64,000 nt of DNA from Ectobius pallidus (lineage: Eukaryota; Arthropoda; Insecta; Blattodea; Ectobiidae): positions 54,152,923-54,216,922 of the forward strand of contig CAXKWD010000002.1 of assembly GCA_964059195.1 (NCBI GenBank), read 5' to 3'. Below are positions 1 through 11,626 of the stretch, piece by piece. Position 1 is the first letter of the stretch. Every line of letters begins with the position of its first letter. A program made the translations under genes and the position numbers. Below the pieces are notes generated by a model, which searched no databases, had not been told where the DNA came from, and was given only the letters and a program-made list of their open reading frames with translations.

Positions 1-555
1 AATGAAACAGATAAAAATCCGGCTTTGGAGTGCATTCCACGATTAGAAGGCGCTGCTTGGGAAAAACGGTCTCAGGTTTGAGATTCCTGGCCCAGAAAAC
101 CCCTGCATAGTGAGTTCCGTCCGAATCAATCTATGTTGGCCCATGTAGGTCTACATTCATTATCCCTCTTCCATTTATTTTGAAAATTTCAGATGTCTGT
201 GTGCCTTGACATTATAAACAAACAAACCGACCATGGTGAGCTCACAAAATTGAAGCGATCGATAATTCCATGTGATATATTGAAAAAATTGTGATGCTTT
301 CATTTCTGAGTTGTTATAAAAAAAATCAAAGCCACCTGCAATTGATTTGATAATTAAAATGTATTACCGAAAACTGATGTTTCGATAGCGTAAAAAATTC
401 ACATTTTCTGCCAGTTTTTCACACAAAAACAAAAATTAAAAATTCGGCTTCACCTGCATTCAACAACCCTTATGTTTAAAATTTCAGATCTCTGCGTGCA
501 GTAGATTTTGCTGGGCATTGTGCACAGACAGACAAACACTTTCTCTTATTATTAT
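1..555 (-). repeat. Dispersed repeat, inverted copy 1
   Basis: Read as reverse complement, this stretch matches 2427-2998. Shared landmarks are the run 'ccaaagcc(g/a)gattttta', the block around the phrase 'actcactatgcaggagttt', and the tail near 'gatctgaaattt'. It has no open frame and no recognisable class. The copies are clearly diverged, so the repeat is old. It lies in an intron or 5' flank of CCS. Confidence 0.6.
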
Positions 556-599
556 AGTCAGTACTAAAAGTAGGCTGCAAGTTTCTGCAAGAAATGTTC

Positions 600-830
600 T
601 AATTTATTCTGTCAGTAGTTAATGAACAATTAACTTAAGTGAATTGATAAGAATGTCGAAGTTGCAGCTGAGAAACGCAACGAAGTAATAGTTAATCAAA
701 GAACTTCTTATTAATGACCACTGCCTTCTTTAAAGCAAACATAACAAAGGAGTAGTTAATCAATGAACTTCAAACTTTGTTAGTGACCACCGCCTGCTCA
801 AACCAAACATATGAACAAGACCTTTTCAGA
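600..830. repeat. Two-unit imperfect tandem repeat
   Basis: Two adjacent units of about 70-85 bp share 'agttaatcaa(a/t)gaacttc', 'agtgaccac(t/c)gcct' and 'aa(a/c)caaacata'. No coding content. Confidence 0.5.
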
Positions 831-865
831 ACGAGAAGGCAATGGCTGTGATGCTGCACTACTGC

Positions 866-900
866 TGCTGCTGCTGCTATTATTATTATTATTGTTGTTG

Positions 901-944
<44 letters not shown>

Positions 945-968
945 GTTATTGTTACTGCTACTACTTAT
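866..968. repeat. TTA/TTG trinucleotide microsatellite
   Basis: About 100 bp of trinucleotide repeat, mainly TTA with TTG and CTG blocks. It yields poly-Leu or poly-Asn open frames on the two strands that should not be taken as genes. Confidence 0.9.
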
Positions 969-1432
969 TGTTGTTATCATTATTTTTATCAAGGCCCACC
1001 TGAATGAGAAGATTTGCTTATACAGTTTGTTCTTCCTGTATATGTCTCGATCGCTGGGAAACATGTCTTGCATCATCCAGTTCTAATCTCCGTAGTCTGA
1101 CTTGATTCGACTCATTTTCTCGCACAGATGGTATTGTTCTGGCTTTTCTGGACTTCCTAGTTTGGCCATAGCTATACTAAATCCAATATCAACAAGGAAG
1201 GTATTGGTTATTACCACAATCCATTAAAATGACCACTGTTATGTAACTGCTATAGTTCTAGGTCCTTTCTGAGTATAAAAACTATTGTGTAGGCCTGTGC
1301 AAAATTTCAGCTGTATCAGTTCCACAGTTTTTGCATGATAGAGCAAGGAACGGTGTGTCAGTAACTACTATATATATTGGACCATTAACTGTTAATGAAT
1401 GATTAAAAGTGTAGATGTAACCCACCCTAAAT

Positions 1433-1778
1433 TAGGGTGGCCAGACATCCGGCTTTTGGCCGGACTGTAAGGCTTCTTGCTAAGCAGTCCTCCATCTGGT
1501 GCGGCTTTATGCTGGACGTTGATTTGTCCCCCTTTTCGAGACTCTGATGGATCGGTAAAGCATATTAATAAAATTTGTATTTTCCCGTATGTTCCTGCCA
1601 ATCCCTTTTTGCAGTGTATAATCATTTATTTTATATAAATGCAGTGATTAAGTAAAATTAGTCAGGGTTATACCATGTAATATCTTCTGTCCAGACGTCC
1701 ATGCCCGTAGTTTTATACTATGCTAGATTACCGAAGAAGTGTGTCCTCCTTTCTGACATTTTAGAAATGGCCACCCTA
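1433..1778. mobile_element. Non-autonomous hAT-type MITE (346 bp)
   Basis: The ends are perfect 11-bp terminal inverted repeats, TAGGGTGGCCA and TGGCCACCCTA. The element is flanked by a perfect 8-bp target duplication, CCCTAAAT, at 1425-1432 and 1779-1786. An 8-bp duplication with short inverted ends is diagnostic of hAT-type transposition. No transposase is encoded, so it must have been mobilised in trans. Confidence 0.85.
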
Positions 1779-1786
1779 CCCTAAAT

Positions 1787-2426
1787 AGTAAAGGTATTCA
1801 TATACTTTCTTTTTAAAGAAATTGCACAAAAATCCATTTGTGAAATTCCATTTTAATAATTAAATTTAAAAAGGAAAATTCCAATAATCATGCTTTTGAT
1901 GGGTTTCAAGTTTTTTATTTTTCATAATGTAGGCCTATTAACCGAATCATTATGAAATAAGCGTTTCCTGCATTCTTACAATGTGCATTAAGCAAGCTTA
2001 TGTGTTACTCTTAGCCTATCAGATATTTTGAATATGTCAGCTAGTTCTGCTTCTACATGTGTACTGTTTCCCTTAGTCAGTACATTCCAGCAGGTTTACA
2101 CAATGATCCGACTGAGCATGAGAATTGCAACTTTGCATTTTACATCTGTTCTTCTAGAAACATGTCTAGAGGGAATGGACTAATTTTATTGGCTGGTGGG
2201 TTAGTGTTGGGAGTGTTACCATTGCTGTGACTGGCTGAGATATCCAATAGTGGGGAGAACTCTGTAAGGTAGCAAAAGTTTATGTGCTGGGCAAGCAGTC
2301 ATTTATTCTGTCTGGAAATCACCTTATACTACGTTGAGATATTCTTTAATGTAAGTTTAGTAATATGTTCATTGTAAATTTCATTTTTTTTTAATTGTGT
2401 TACTGTCATCTATATAATATATAATG
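1787..2426. other. AT-rich non-coding stretch
   Basis: No gene, repeat end or RNA motif recognised. Presumed intron or 5' flank of CCS. Confidence 0.4.
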
Positions 2427-2998
2427 TTTGTCTGTCTATCTGTCTATGCGTGATTCCTATCCAAATCTACAGCATGCACAGATCTGAAATTTTTTTAACT
2501 TAGATGGATTGAAGGGTGGCCGAATGCATCTTGAAGCCAGATTTTTAATTTTCACTTTCGTTTGCGAGCTATGAATGAAAAACTGGCAGAAAGCATTAAT
2601 TTTTTGCGCTATCGAAGCATCAATTTTTGCTATTACATATCAATTGTGAAATTAATTGCAGGTGACCGTACTTTTTTTTTGTCATAACTTGGACAGAAGA
2701 GCATTGCAATTTTTTCAATATAACACCTGGAATTGTTGATAGTTTTGATTTTGTTAGCCAGCTTGGATGGATTCATTTGTTTATAGTGTTATGGGACCCA
2801 AAGATCTGATTTTTTACATAGGTGGACGGAAGAGGGGTAATGGATGAAGGCCTAAATAGGAAAACATTGAATGCTTTGGACAGAACTCACTATGCAGGAG
2901 TTTATGGGGCCAGGGAACTCGAACCTGAGGTTGTTTTTCCTAAGTGGCACTTTCTAATCGTGGAATGTACTCCAAAGCCAGATTTTTAGCTGTTTAAT
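2427..2998 (+). repeat. Dispersed repeat, inverted copy 2
   Basis: Inverted partner of 1-555. It begins near a short TGTC-rich run and ends at 'ccaaagccagattttta'. No coding potential and no class assigned. Confidence 0.6.
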
Positions 2999-4769
2999 TA
3001 TAATTATTAATCGCTGTTTATGAATGATTCACATGTGTTAATAAATATTTTTTAATTATTAAATTGTATTGGAAGTTAACATAATAATTATATAATGGGT
3101 TATTTTGCTCTTAAATAAAGTTTTTAAAAATCTAGTGATTGAATTCATAATTGTGGGCGAAGCTGTCGATACCTGCTAGTATTTCATAAATTGGAGTGGT
3201 GAAAGCTGAATTGGTGACATTCGGGATAACTGTAGTGTTCTTATAATTGTGAAAATATTTTCCACTCTCTCCAGGAATGAGATTTTGCAGTATTTTATAG
3301 GTTTAAAAAAAATTAATTACAGGTACTATGTAAGTAAGCAAATTACAGTATTTTTCAAATGAGAAGTGTTTTCCTTCACCGCCAATCACGTGTACGAGCT
3401 AACAAAGTGCCGCTATCAGTAAGAGTCTTCCCTCCGTCTCGCTGTCTCTGATTGGACCGCGTATCTATGCAGGAGAAGTACAAACGGCTTGTCATCTGCA
3501 AAACACTGTACCGGTAGTGTAAAGGTAGTAGGTGTTGGAATCTAGTGCTCTAGAGGTGGATGTTTCTATCTGGTTTCTAGTAGTATTTGGTTAATTGGGC
3601 AATTTTCTCTCCTGTTTTGGTAATTGGGCATTGTAGAAGATGATATCTATTCATGGTGGTTGATATTTCATTACTCAGTATCTAATGAAGTACGAGTACG
3701 AATCTATTTAGAACAGATGAGCATCCAAACAATTATGTCCCATTGCCAGTCTGAAGTTTGCTGTTCTGCTTGCATTATGATACCTTTAATTAAATTCCCT
3801 TAATCTTTGTCCTAGCTAATTGATTTCAGTCTCGATTACACTGGATGGTTAATTTGTTTTTGGGAAGCTTGTAGAATGTGGAACCATTTCTGCTACGCAT
3901 ACACTGCACCCAGTAAATATGATTTGGTATAAAGGATACCGGAAATATAAGTAACATGATTCTTTAGCAGTAGTTGTACATTACCTAAATGGTTCACACA
4001 AATCCTAAAAAATATCTCCACATTTAATTATCATTTGCCAATGCCTTTTTCAAAATTATCTTTAGGCTTTTACGTATTTATTTTAAAATTCTGATGGTAA
4101 CTGGAATATCTGGATTTACTAGTAAGTTGCTCTAAAATATATATCTTAACTTATTAAATTGTTCAGTCTATAAAGATTTTCCGAAGTATAAAAATTTAAA
4201 GATATTTTGCAAAACATAATTTTTTAAAGATTTTGTTAAGAATTCTAAAATTAAACAATATAAGTGATACATTTGTATTACTTTTACTTTCATTGTCCTT
4301 TTTTAAGTTCTAACCTACCCCCACATATTAAATAATATATTTACATTATTTTTTACTTTTACTGCCCCTTCTAACTTCCCCTCACGTCTCTTACAAGAGA
4401 CCTATTTGATCTCGAGGTCTCGATCACCTAATGAAGTTGATAGGATCCATAGCACCACACAGTGTGTATTGTGCATACTTGATATTAGATGCTAATGGAA
4501 ACAGGGGTGAAAAGAAAGTTATTCAAGGCATGTAACTATGAGGTAAAGTTGACTGACTAAAGTCAAGTGTAGAGCACAGCTTTCCCATAGTGCTAGTAGA
4601 GCTGACATCAAATCAAAGAAGGGGCAGCCCTAAGCAAAGCAAACTTTACATTATATCTCTAGCAACAGTTTCCGAAGGTATCGTTTTGCCAGAAACTGAT
4701 GCAAGCAAGTTTTTCAAGTCACGGAAGTGGCAGATGACATATTAATATTCTTTCAAGATATGCTAGGAC
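2999..4769. other. Non-coding stretch, nothing recognised
   Basis: AT-rich, without long open frames. A more GC-rich patch at about 3360-3560 looks like an old repeat but I cannot place it. I looked here for the missing upstream CCS exons (the metal-binding domain and the first part of the SOD-like domain) and did not find them. Confidence 0.4.
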
Positions 4770-5377
4770 TAGAGATGGGTCAATACCAGATTTTATCGAT
4801 ACTTGATACTCGATACCGATACATGATTTTTCCCTCGATACTCGATACCGTCAACATTTCCAGTTTCAATAAATAGGTACATTACAAATTAAAGTTGAGA
4901 GAACTGTGTAATACCAACCCAATTAATTAAGTGTGCATATTTAATGGGACAAAATTTAATATCATCAGTAGTCTATAATTATTTTTAAACTCTACATTAA
5001 AACTAAAATTAGTTTTTGATTTCAGTCCACTTACAAGTTTTTGTTCAAAAATTACAATGGGGTTTGGACAGTCAACTTGCTTGTTAGTTATTGAAACGTT
5101 TGACAGGAAATGAAGCAATTAAGAATCTCTTCTGTTTGGATTTTAAAAGTCGGAAAGTCTTTAACTTATTTATGACTAGACAAAAGAGTGGTTTTCTCCA
5201 TTTCAAGAAGAAATAGAAGTATTTGCTATATTTAGTAGACTACTAAATGCAGAAAGAGATACCGCATTTCCTTAAATTGCAGGATTACCAAAGTACCAAG
5301 CGAGTTTTCCGAAGTATCGCTCGATGCCGATACCATGCAAGTATCAAGGTATCAAAAGTATAGAGGACCCATCCCTA
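4770..5377. mobile_element. Non-autonomous hAT element, short form (608 bp)
   Basis: The ends TAGAGATGGGTC and GACCCATCCCTA form near-perfect terminal inverted repeats. Flanks carry an 8-bp target duplication with one mismatch: GCTAGGAC at 4762-4769, GTTAGGAC at 5378-5385. The interior is an internally deleted version of the larger element at 56113-57744: both share the left ~230 bp and the right ~300 bp, and the transposase-coding middle is gone. Confidence 0.85.
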
Positions 5378-5662
5378 GTTAGGACATCAGAATAATGTGG
5401 AAGGACCTGAGAATTTCAGTGGTAGAATCTAGTGGTACTATATAAATTTCTTAGTGTCGTGACACTTCAATGCTGACATCTATTTAGAAGAGTATTTTTT
5501 CATGTTTTAAAAATATATTAATTTTTTTAAATGTATTAAAAGAATTCCCTCATCATGAACAGTTTAAGTGTAATAGCATTAAGATATGAATTGAAAACGG
5601 CATTGTGTGTTACTGTTTGAGAATCAAGCCTCTCATATTTAAATGATGGTTTTCTTTCATAG

Positions 5663-5729
5663 TGTTGGTGACCATTATAATCCTCGCAATACCAGACATG
5701 GCAGCCCAGATGATAGAGAAAATGAGCGG
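5663..5729 (+). CDS. CCS: Copper chaperone for superoxide dismutase, internal exon
   Basis: The product docks with apo-SOD1 in the cytosol, loads copper and promotes its disulfide. This exon translates as VGDHYNPRNTRHGSPDD plus RENER, the zinc-loop part of the SOD-like domain. The His of GDHYNP and the His of TRHGSP match zinc ligands of the family. It follows a consensus acceptor (TTTCATAG) and ends at GTAAGC. The first base completes a codon begun upstream (phase 2 acceptor) and the exon ends in phase 0, joining in frame to 9820. Upstream exons, including the N-terminal MxCxxC metal-binding domain, are outside or unrecognised in the window. Confidence 0.9.
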
Positions 5730-6024
5730 GTAAGCTTTCATCTATAAATAATATAAATCTTAATTTGTTGTTATTACTATTATTATCATAGGTAATATAA
5801 CATAAGATCTGGATTTTACCTGTAAATTCGGTAAATTTTTGTCTGGAGGGAATTCTGACCTCGAGTTATATTTATTGTGACTATTTAGCAAATGCTTACA
5901 GAATGAAGCATGTATTGAATACTTAAAACCTCAAAAACACATAAAATGCATCACTATTAATATCATTGTAAGCAAGATAGCCCATGGTGAGACAATCGGT
6001 ATATTTATAATGTATATAATATAT

Positions 6025-6250
6025 CAGCGTTTCTCAACCTATGGTCCGCAGACATAATTAAAAATATCATAAAGCAAGTTGAAAGTAAAGAAGTAAATTT
6101 TTTCACATATTTCGTTATAATAACCTATAATTAATACCCCAAATATTAAGAATATAGGCCTTCTTTTAAAAATGGGATGTAAAATTAGGGTCTGTAAATT
6201 TTTTTAGACATTTTAGAGGTCTTCGGGTTCAAAAAGGTTGAGAAACGCTG
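6025..6250. mobile_element. hAT-type MITE (226 bp)
   Basis: Perfect 15-bp terminal inverted repeats, CAGCGTTTCTCAACC and GGTTGAGAAACGCTG, are flanked by a perfect 8-bp duplication TAATATAT at 6017-6024 and 6251-6258. It is non-coding and sits in a CCS intron. Confidence 0.9.
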
Positions 6251-6695
6251 TAATATATCAATCGCCATGCCATCAGCGATAGCTTCACTGCATAAGTACT
6301 TTTCATCTGCTGTTTTATTTTTTAGATTAAAACATCTTGCTACTAGGCTACTAATAATGTCATGCGTGTAATATTGAAATCGTTCTTCAAGATTTAAAAT
6401 GCTTCATCACTCCTAAAAATATTCATTATTTTCATATCTCCTTTAGCTCATATGCAGCTAAACCCAATTACTGGGTTCAATGATTAATTGTTTTTAATCA
6501 AAGAAACCTCAGGTATGAAGATGTTTCATTGTTCAGTCCTTGTAAATTTACATAAAAACAAGTGCATGTAGGTACTGTAAAATGTCATGGAAATAAAACA
6601 ATAAACTTGTGACTAAAGATATTTGTGATTGATTGGAATCCCACATATTGTTATAATGGATTGTCACTGATTCATGAGGTAAATAGTCTTTATCG

Positions 6696-6702
<7 letters not shown>

Positions 6703-6727
<25 letters not shown>

Positions 6728-6756
6728 TTATTATTATTATTATTTTATTATTATTA

Positions 6757-6799
<43 letters not shown>

Positions 6800-6812
6800 G
6801 TTGTTGTTGTTA
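6703..6812. repeat. TTA trinucleotide microsatellite
   Basis: About 110 bp of (TTA)n with TTTA and TTG interruptions, next to the inverted repeat of the mariner relic. It produces spurious poly-Tyr, poly-Ile and poly-Asn frames. Confidence 0.9.
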
Positions 6813-6814
6813 TT

Positions 6815-7450
6815 ACGAGGGTTAGGGAATAAGTCATAGCAACTATTTTTTTGTGAGAATACCAGCATGTGTGGAAAATGTGAAATACACACATGACAGG
6901 ACAAGGTGTGAACTACATGCTTCACATATTTGTTGAGGTAGTTGATGTTTTGAAAGTAATGGTTACATGTTCCACAGCACACTTTACCTGTTCTAAAGGC
7001 CCCCAACGATGTGGGGGGGGGGCAGTGAATACCATCTGCATCACGATTTTCCTCCCTATGTGGGAATCTGGTCATCTGTTGACGCACAGCATTTGCAGTG
7101 TCTTCACGTGTTGCAAACTGCCTATCACAAAATTGTTTCTGTACCTTTGTGTATGAGGTGGAAGTCTCATGGAGACAGGTCAGGAAAGTGTGATTGGTGC
7201 TCCAATTCTTCCCATCCCAGGCACTGCAGTAACTGCGTGACACGTACTGCTTTATGTGATCTTACATTGTCGGGCAGAATGATCGTATTCTCCAAGAGAT
7301 CTGGGTATTTCTCCACGTCGTACCTGTCACACAATGACACTTCTGACATCATCATTTGCGACAGTCACCATCAGTTTCACGAGGGAAGAATTCTGACACT
7401 CGCTGTTATTTTCAGGAATATAAAGTTGCCATGACTTACACCTCAACAAT
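6815..7450 (-). pseudogene. Mariner-like transposase relic, internally deleted
   Basis: On the - strand, broken frames retain mariner DDE features: a 'PDNVRSH' motif (the family's 'DNARPH'), then 'FPDLSP' (the 'PYSPDLSP' motif) near 7180-7260, followed by C-terminal fragments down to 6850. The left end (tacgagggttagggaataag) and the right end near 7424-7440 share the inverted core 'aagtcatRgcaact', so both termini survive while the N-terminal half of the transposase is gone. It is dead, with several frameshifts. Confidence 0.65.
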
Positions 7451-7524
7451 TTTTAAATAAGCATTTAAATACTCATACCTAAGAACACACTTCATTTGAA
7501 ATATTTATTGCCTCATACCTTAAA

Positions 7525-7567
7525 TGTATTTACTTACGTACTTACCTACTTATTTACTTACTTACTG

Positions 7568-7618
<51 letters not shown>

Positions 7619-7656
7619 GACTGACTCACTCACTCACTCACTCACTCACTCACTCA
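7525..7656. repeat. Compound tetranucleotide microsatellite (TTAC/TGAC/TCAC)
   Basis: Runs of TTAC, then TGAC, then TCAC abut the 3' end of the LINE fragment at 7657. On the - strand this makes it the element's simple-repeat tail. Confidence 0.85.
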
Positions 7657-7875
7657 ATGGCAATAGACAATTACTGAGCAAGCTAAAGGAATATTATCTA
7701 TTTAATGGAACCCGGAGGTTCATTGCCATGCTTACCTGAGCTCACCATTCAACCCTATTCTGTGTTATCTCCAACCATCCCTTGCAAATCCTACTTCCCT
7801 TAAATCTATCCTAATGTTGTCATCCCACCTATGTCTAGGTCTTCCAAGTGGTCTCCTCCCTTCAGGCCTTACTGT
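7657..7875 (-). pseudogene. LINE 3'-end fragment (GRPRxRW tail)
   Basis: On the - strand the sequence reads RRPLGRPRHRWDDNIRI then DLREVG. This matches the C-terminal tail 'GRPrxRW.D.i..DL.e' common to non-LTR retrotransposon proteins. Only the last ~60 codons and the 3' UTR remain. The 3' end runs directly into a tetranucleotide repeat, as RTE-type LINEs often do. Confidence 0.6.
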
Positions 7876-8100
7876 CAATATTTTTTAGACATGTCTTTCC
7901 TCCCCATGCATGCAACATGTCCAGCCCACTTCATTCTCTGTGACTTAATTACCTCTACCATATTCGGTGAGGAGTACAGGCGAATGTCAACAGAATTTTC
8001 AGCATACAAAATTCCTAACATTTTATCCAAAGAGTAATACTGTTTACTCCCTTTATTAAGTGCCAGTATGGTACTTTATGAGATTGTGTGGGGGACGAAA

Positions 8101-8910
8101 AATGTCTGTCCGTCTGTCTGTCTGTCTGTCCGTCCGTGTGTCTGTACGCGCTCTAACTCAAATACGCTTTTTCGGATTTTCATGAAACTTGGAAAACACA
8201 TTTATAATGTCAATGGGAAGAACCCTATTGATATTGAACCAAATCGGTTCACCGGTACCGGAGTAGTGCCCAATTTAGTGCCTATTTCAATAGATTATGG
8301 CGCCTTTCTAATAGAAAGGCGCCATAATTCAAATACGCTGTATCGGATTTCCATTAAACTTGGTATACGCATTTATGACATCCATGAAAAGTACTCTGTT
8401 AAATTTGAACCTAATCTGTTGACCGGTACCGGAGTAAAACCCAATTTAGTGTATATTTTAAAGGCGCAATAGCTCAAATACGCCTTATGGGATATTTATG
8501 AAACTTCGTATACGCATTTATACTATCCATGGAAAGACGTCTGTTGATGTTCAACCAAATCGGTTGGCCAGTACCGGAATAATGCCCAATTTATTGCATT
8601 TTATGTTAATATATGAGAAGTCGCGATAACTCAAATATGCTTTATTGGATTTTCCTGAAACTTTGTATACCCATTTATAATGTACATGGGAAGACGTCTA
8701 CCGATATTGGACCAAATCGGTTGTCCGGTACTGGAGTAAAACCCAATTTAGTGTCTATTTTAAAAACGCGGTAACTCAAATACGCTTTACCGGATTTTTA
8801 TGGAAGTTGGTATACACATTTATAGTGTTCATGGGAAGAGGTCTACTGATACTGGATGAAATCGGTTCACCTGTTTCGGAGTAATGCTCAATTTGGTGCC
8901 TATTTTATGA
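8101..8910. repeat. TGTC microsatellite plus ~150-bp tandem repeat, five units
   Basis: A (TGTC)n run at 8101-8147 leads into units starting near 8154, 8325, 8471, 8627 and 8772 (spacing about 145-171 bp). Each starts with '(aa)ctcaaatacgc' and later carries 'catgggaag', 'aaatcggtt(c/g)', '(g)taccggagtaa' and 'cccaatttagtg'. Between units 1 and 2 there is a perfect 13-bp hairpin at 8297-8325. An accidental 134-codon frame crosses the array. Confidence 0.75.
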
Positions 8911-9082
8911 TAATATACGTATTCGAAAGAATTTATATAAAAAAAAAAAAAGCAAATCATTTATCATGACAACATAGTCAATTGTTTTACTGTGATATTT
9001 TACGACTTTGGAAATTAAAATAGAGATAGCTATGACCAAAAACACTATTGTTTTACATGCGCTTATAACTTACAACTAGACC

Positions 9083-9170
9083 GTTAAACTGACCCAGGTG
9101 ACCGAGATGGTAACGTTTTGGCCTCACATTATGGAGTTCCATGGTTCAAATCCCGAAACCAGCCAATTTC
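9083..9170 (+). repeat. tRNA-derived SINE head
   Basis: A plausible A box (tgaccgagatgg, 9099-9110) and a good B box (ggttcaaatcc, 9143-9153) stand about 33 bp apart, as in RNA polymerase III promoters. The surrounding bases do not form a full tRNA cloverleaf, so a SINE head is more likely than a tRNA gene. Confidence 0.45.
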
Positions 9171-9819
9171 ACTTTCTTTTTCGTATTTCTATGTGAGTGT
9201 GCGATTGTCAAGATATCAAAAATCTGTACAGTTCAGCTGATGCTGGAAGATTTTAATCTGATTAAAAAGAAAACTAGACCTTTGTTCTTCCCTAAGCCCT
9301 GCTTAATGAATAAATCTGGAGCTTAACTTGTAAATCAATAAAAAAAAAAACATATTCTGCATATCATAATTGCAGTCATAACTGATTAAAAAAAACATAC
9401 TGGCACTTTTTTACATCAGTTTACCTGATTTTATTAATGTCTTGATTTCATCCACATGGAGAGACAAAAAGACAAACCAACTTGACTCAATACCAACCAC
9501 CCTTATACTGTTGATTGTTTATTCAGATAACAGGAAGTTATTCTTCTACATATTAATATTTATAGCCTTAAAAAGAAATTTAACATTTTCAGCATAGGCG
9601 TTTTAGTACTCTTTGCCTTCTCATGCTACAGTGTCTATTCATCAAGTCTCAGAATAATCTATTTGTTGGGGGATCTGCCTCATTGTTAGGCTGAATCAAT
9701 CACTGAATTTCAAGTATTAAGGTGCTCATAATTACCAGTCTATTTTTTTTCCTTTCTTACAAATCAATAAATGTATATCTATTACTGACAGTTTCAATCA
9801 TATTTTGTTATCCTTTTAG

Positions 9820-10001
9820 CATGCAGGTGATCTTGGCAACATCCTGGCTGGTCCAGATGGCAGAGCCAAATTCAGACTCACTGACAAGGTCATAAAAGTA
9901 TGGGATTTGATTGGTCGATCTGTTGTAGTCACTGATCAACCTGATGATTTGGGTCGTGGTGCACATGCTCGTTCCTTGACAGATGGAAATTCTGGACAAA
10001 G
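9820..10001 (+). CDS. CCS: Copper chaperone for superoxide dismutase, internal exon
   Basis: This exon continues the SOD-like domain from HAGDLGN through IGRSVVVTDQPDDLGRG to DGNSGQ. Joined to 5663-5729 it restores the zinc-site pattern NERHAGDLGN. The position occupied by a copper-ligand His in active SOD1 (VVHE in SOD1) reads VVTD here, so the SOD copper site is lost, as expected for CCS. Acceptor is CTTTTAG; donor is GTTAGT. The exon starts in phase 0 and ends in phase 2, leaving AG to pair with the first base of the next exon. Confidence 0.93.
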
Positions 10002-10284
10002 GTTAGTTCATTTCTTTCTTTGTTATCTGTAATGTATGTATGGTTCTCAAAAATTGAAGCAGAGCCACAATTTGTCATCCAAAAAGTGTATTGCTACTTG
10101 AATGATTCATGAGTCTCATTGAATTTAGGCCTCTGAAATCTGCTCACTTTGTACTAAGCCACACATGTTGCTTGTCACATAAAATCTTTGATTTTGTGGA
10201 TAATTACCTCAAAGTTTCAGGCTTTGCTGCATCTCAGAATGCTTCAGGGAAACCCTTCAAATCATTAAATTACTCATCTTTATA

Positions 10285-11033
10285 CAGTCAGACAAATAAA
10301 AAACGTCGGGACTCGTATGCAGTTAAAATTGAAGTTTTAACGCATTAGTTCACAGGTTTCCTATAAAAAATATAAAATACAGGTCATTCTCCGAACACAT
10401 GAGGCCATGCGACAGGAGGGGAAAAATGAACAACACGGAGAGCGCAACACTATATTCAACTTAATGTATTGTCATAATTCATTTTGTTTTGTGTCATCGC
10501 GCCACATACAAATGCTAGCTTGAGAGAAAGTGTAGTTTGGGTTGTAATTGACCTGCATTTTTTGGCCTCTGAAGCAGCGAGAAGGTTCCATATTTCTTAA
10601 AGAGCGGCTCACAGGTGGGTACTTTACTATAATGCGACCGGAAGTTTTCATAGGAAACGTGGATCTGGCCGGCCGCGTATTTCGATGCTAGATTGGTTGC
10701 AGAAGTTGAATGTAAGTTATTGATTTTGCACTACAAGTACCGGTATTATAAATTAAAATCTTAAAAAAATGCTCCTTGAATAAACATATTCCTCGCAAAT
10801 TTATTCATTATTATTATAAGAACTTCCATGCAAGAATATGGCGGACATGAGGCATATAGCCACAGCCTTCTATACATGTTTGTTTTGGAACAAAACTGAC
10901 TAAGTAATAAAGGAAATACATGGACAGACAAGAGGCAGGTGTGAACCTAACCTTAAGTCTTCCTGTACATGCACATATGCTCGTTCGTGATACTTAATCA
11001 AATAACGCCCGACGTTTTATATTTGACCGACTG
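10285..11033. mobile_element. Tc1/mariner-type MITE (749 bp)
   Basis: Termini beginning CAGTC(A/G)G(A/T)CAAATA pair as 26-bp inverted repeats with three mismatches, and both run into AACGTCGGG. They are flanked by TA at 10283-10284 and 11034-11035, the canonical target duplication. No transposase reading frame remains. It lies in the last CCS intron. Confidence 0.8.
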
Positions 11034-11626
11034 TACCGGATACTTTTCTAGCAGACCTTGTATATGAGAGCTAGATGCTGAGATTTTCCACACTCATTTA
11101 ACCTATGATATTGAAAACTGGTAACATATTTACATAGATATCGTACCATATTTTTATTATAAGTTTAGGGAATTTTTAATGTTATAAATTTCACTATTTT
11201 TTTTAATGATGGTATTTATACATGTATTATATATTTCTAAACTCATCCAAAATAGGTAGATTCATAGTTCTGCTCACTCAGGTTAAGTATTTGAAGGATA
11301 TAGTTATATGGAAAGACTCATTTTAAAGTAATTTGGAGATCATTGCAGATAAAATTACCCAGTTTTTTCATCTTTTCTTTTCTTTTCTTTTTTTGTATAT
11401 ATATATATATTTTTTTTTAAGATTTGAACTAATACAATCACAAATATAAATGAATAAGCACTATAATTCTGAATATCAACACCTTTTATAGTTTCTCATT
11501 AATTGCCACTTAAAAATAAGTCTGTCCAGAAACAGAATAGCTAGAGTACCTGTTCCCTTAAATGTATAGGAACTGATGCAGTAGGTGATTAAAAAGTGGC
11601 TCTTGACTCAAGCATTCATAATAATA

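Noticed and set aside
798..1086. Open frames on both strands with poly-Asn or poly-Leu
   Set aside because: They are translations of a TTA/TTG microsatellite.
1392..1625. 77-codon - strand gene
   Set aside because: It lies within the 346-bp hAT MITE and has no recognisable domain.
6625..7243. Poly-Tyr and poly-Asn frames
   Set aside because: Microsatellite translation fused to mariner relic sequence.
8068..8472. 134-codon protein gene
   Set aside because: It is an accidental frame through a tandem repeat; units are out of phase with each other.
9083..9170. tRNA gene
   Set aside because: A and B boxes are present, but acceptor and anticodon arms do not pair convincingly; treated as a SINE head.
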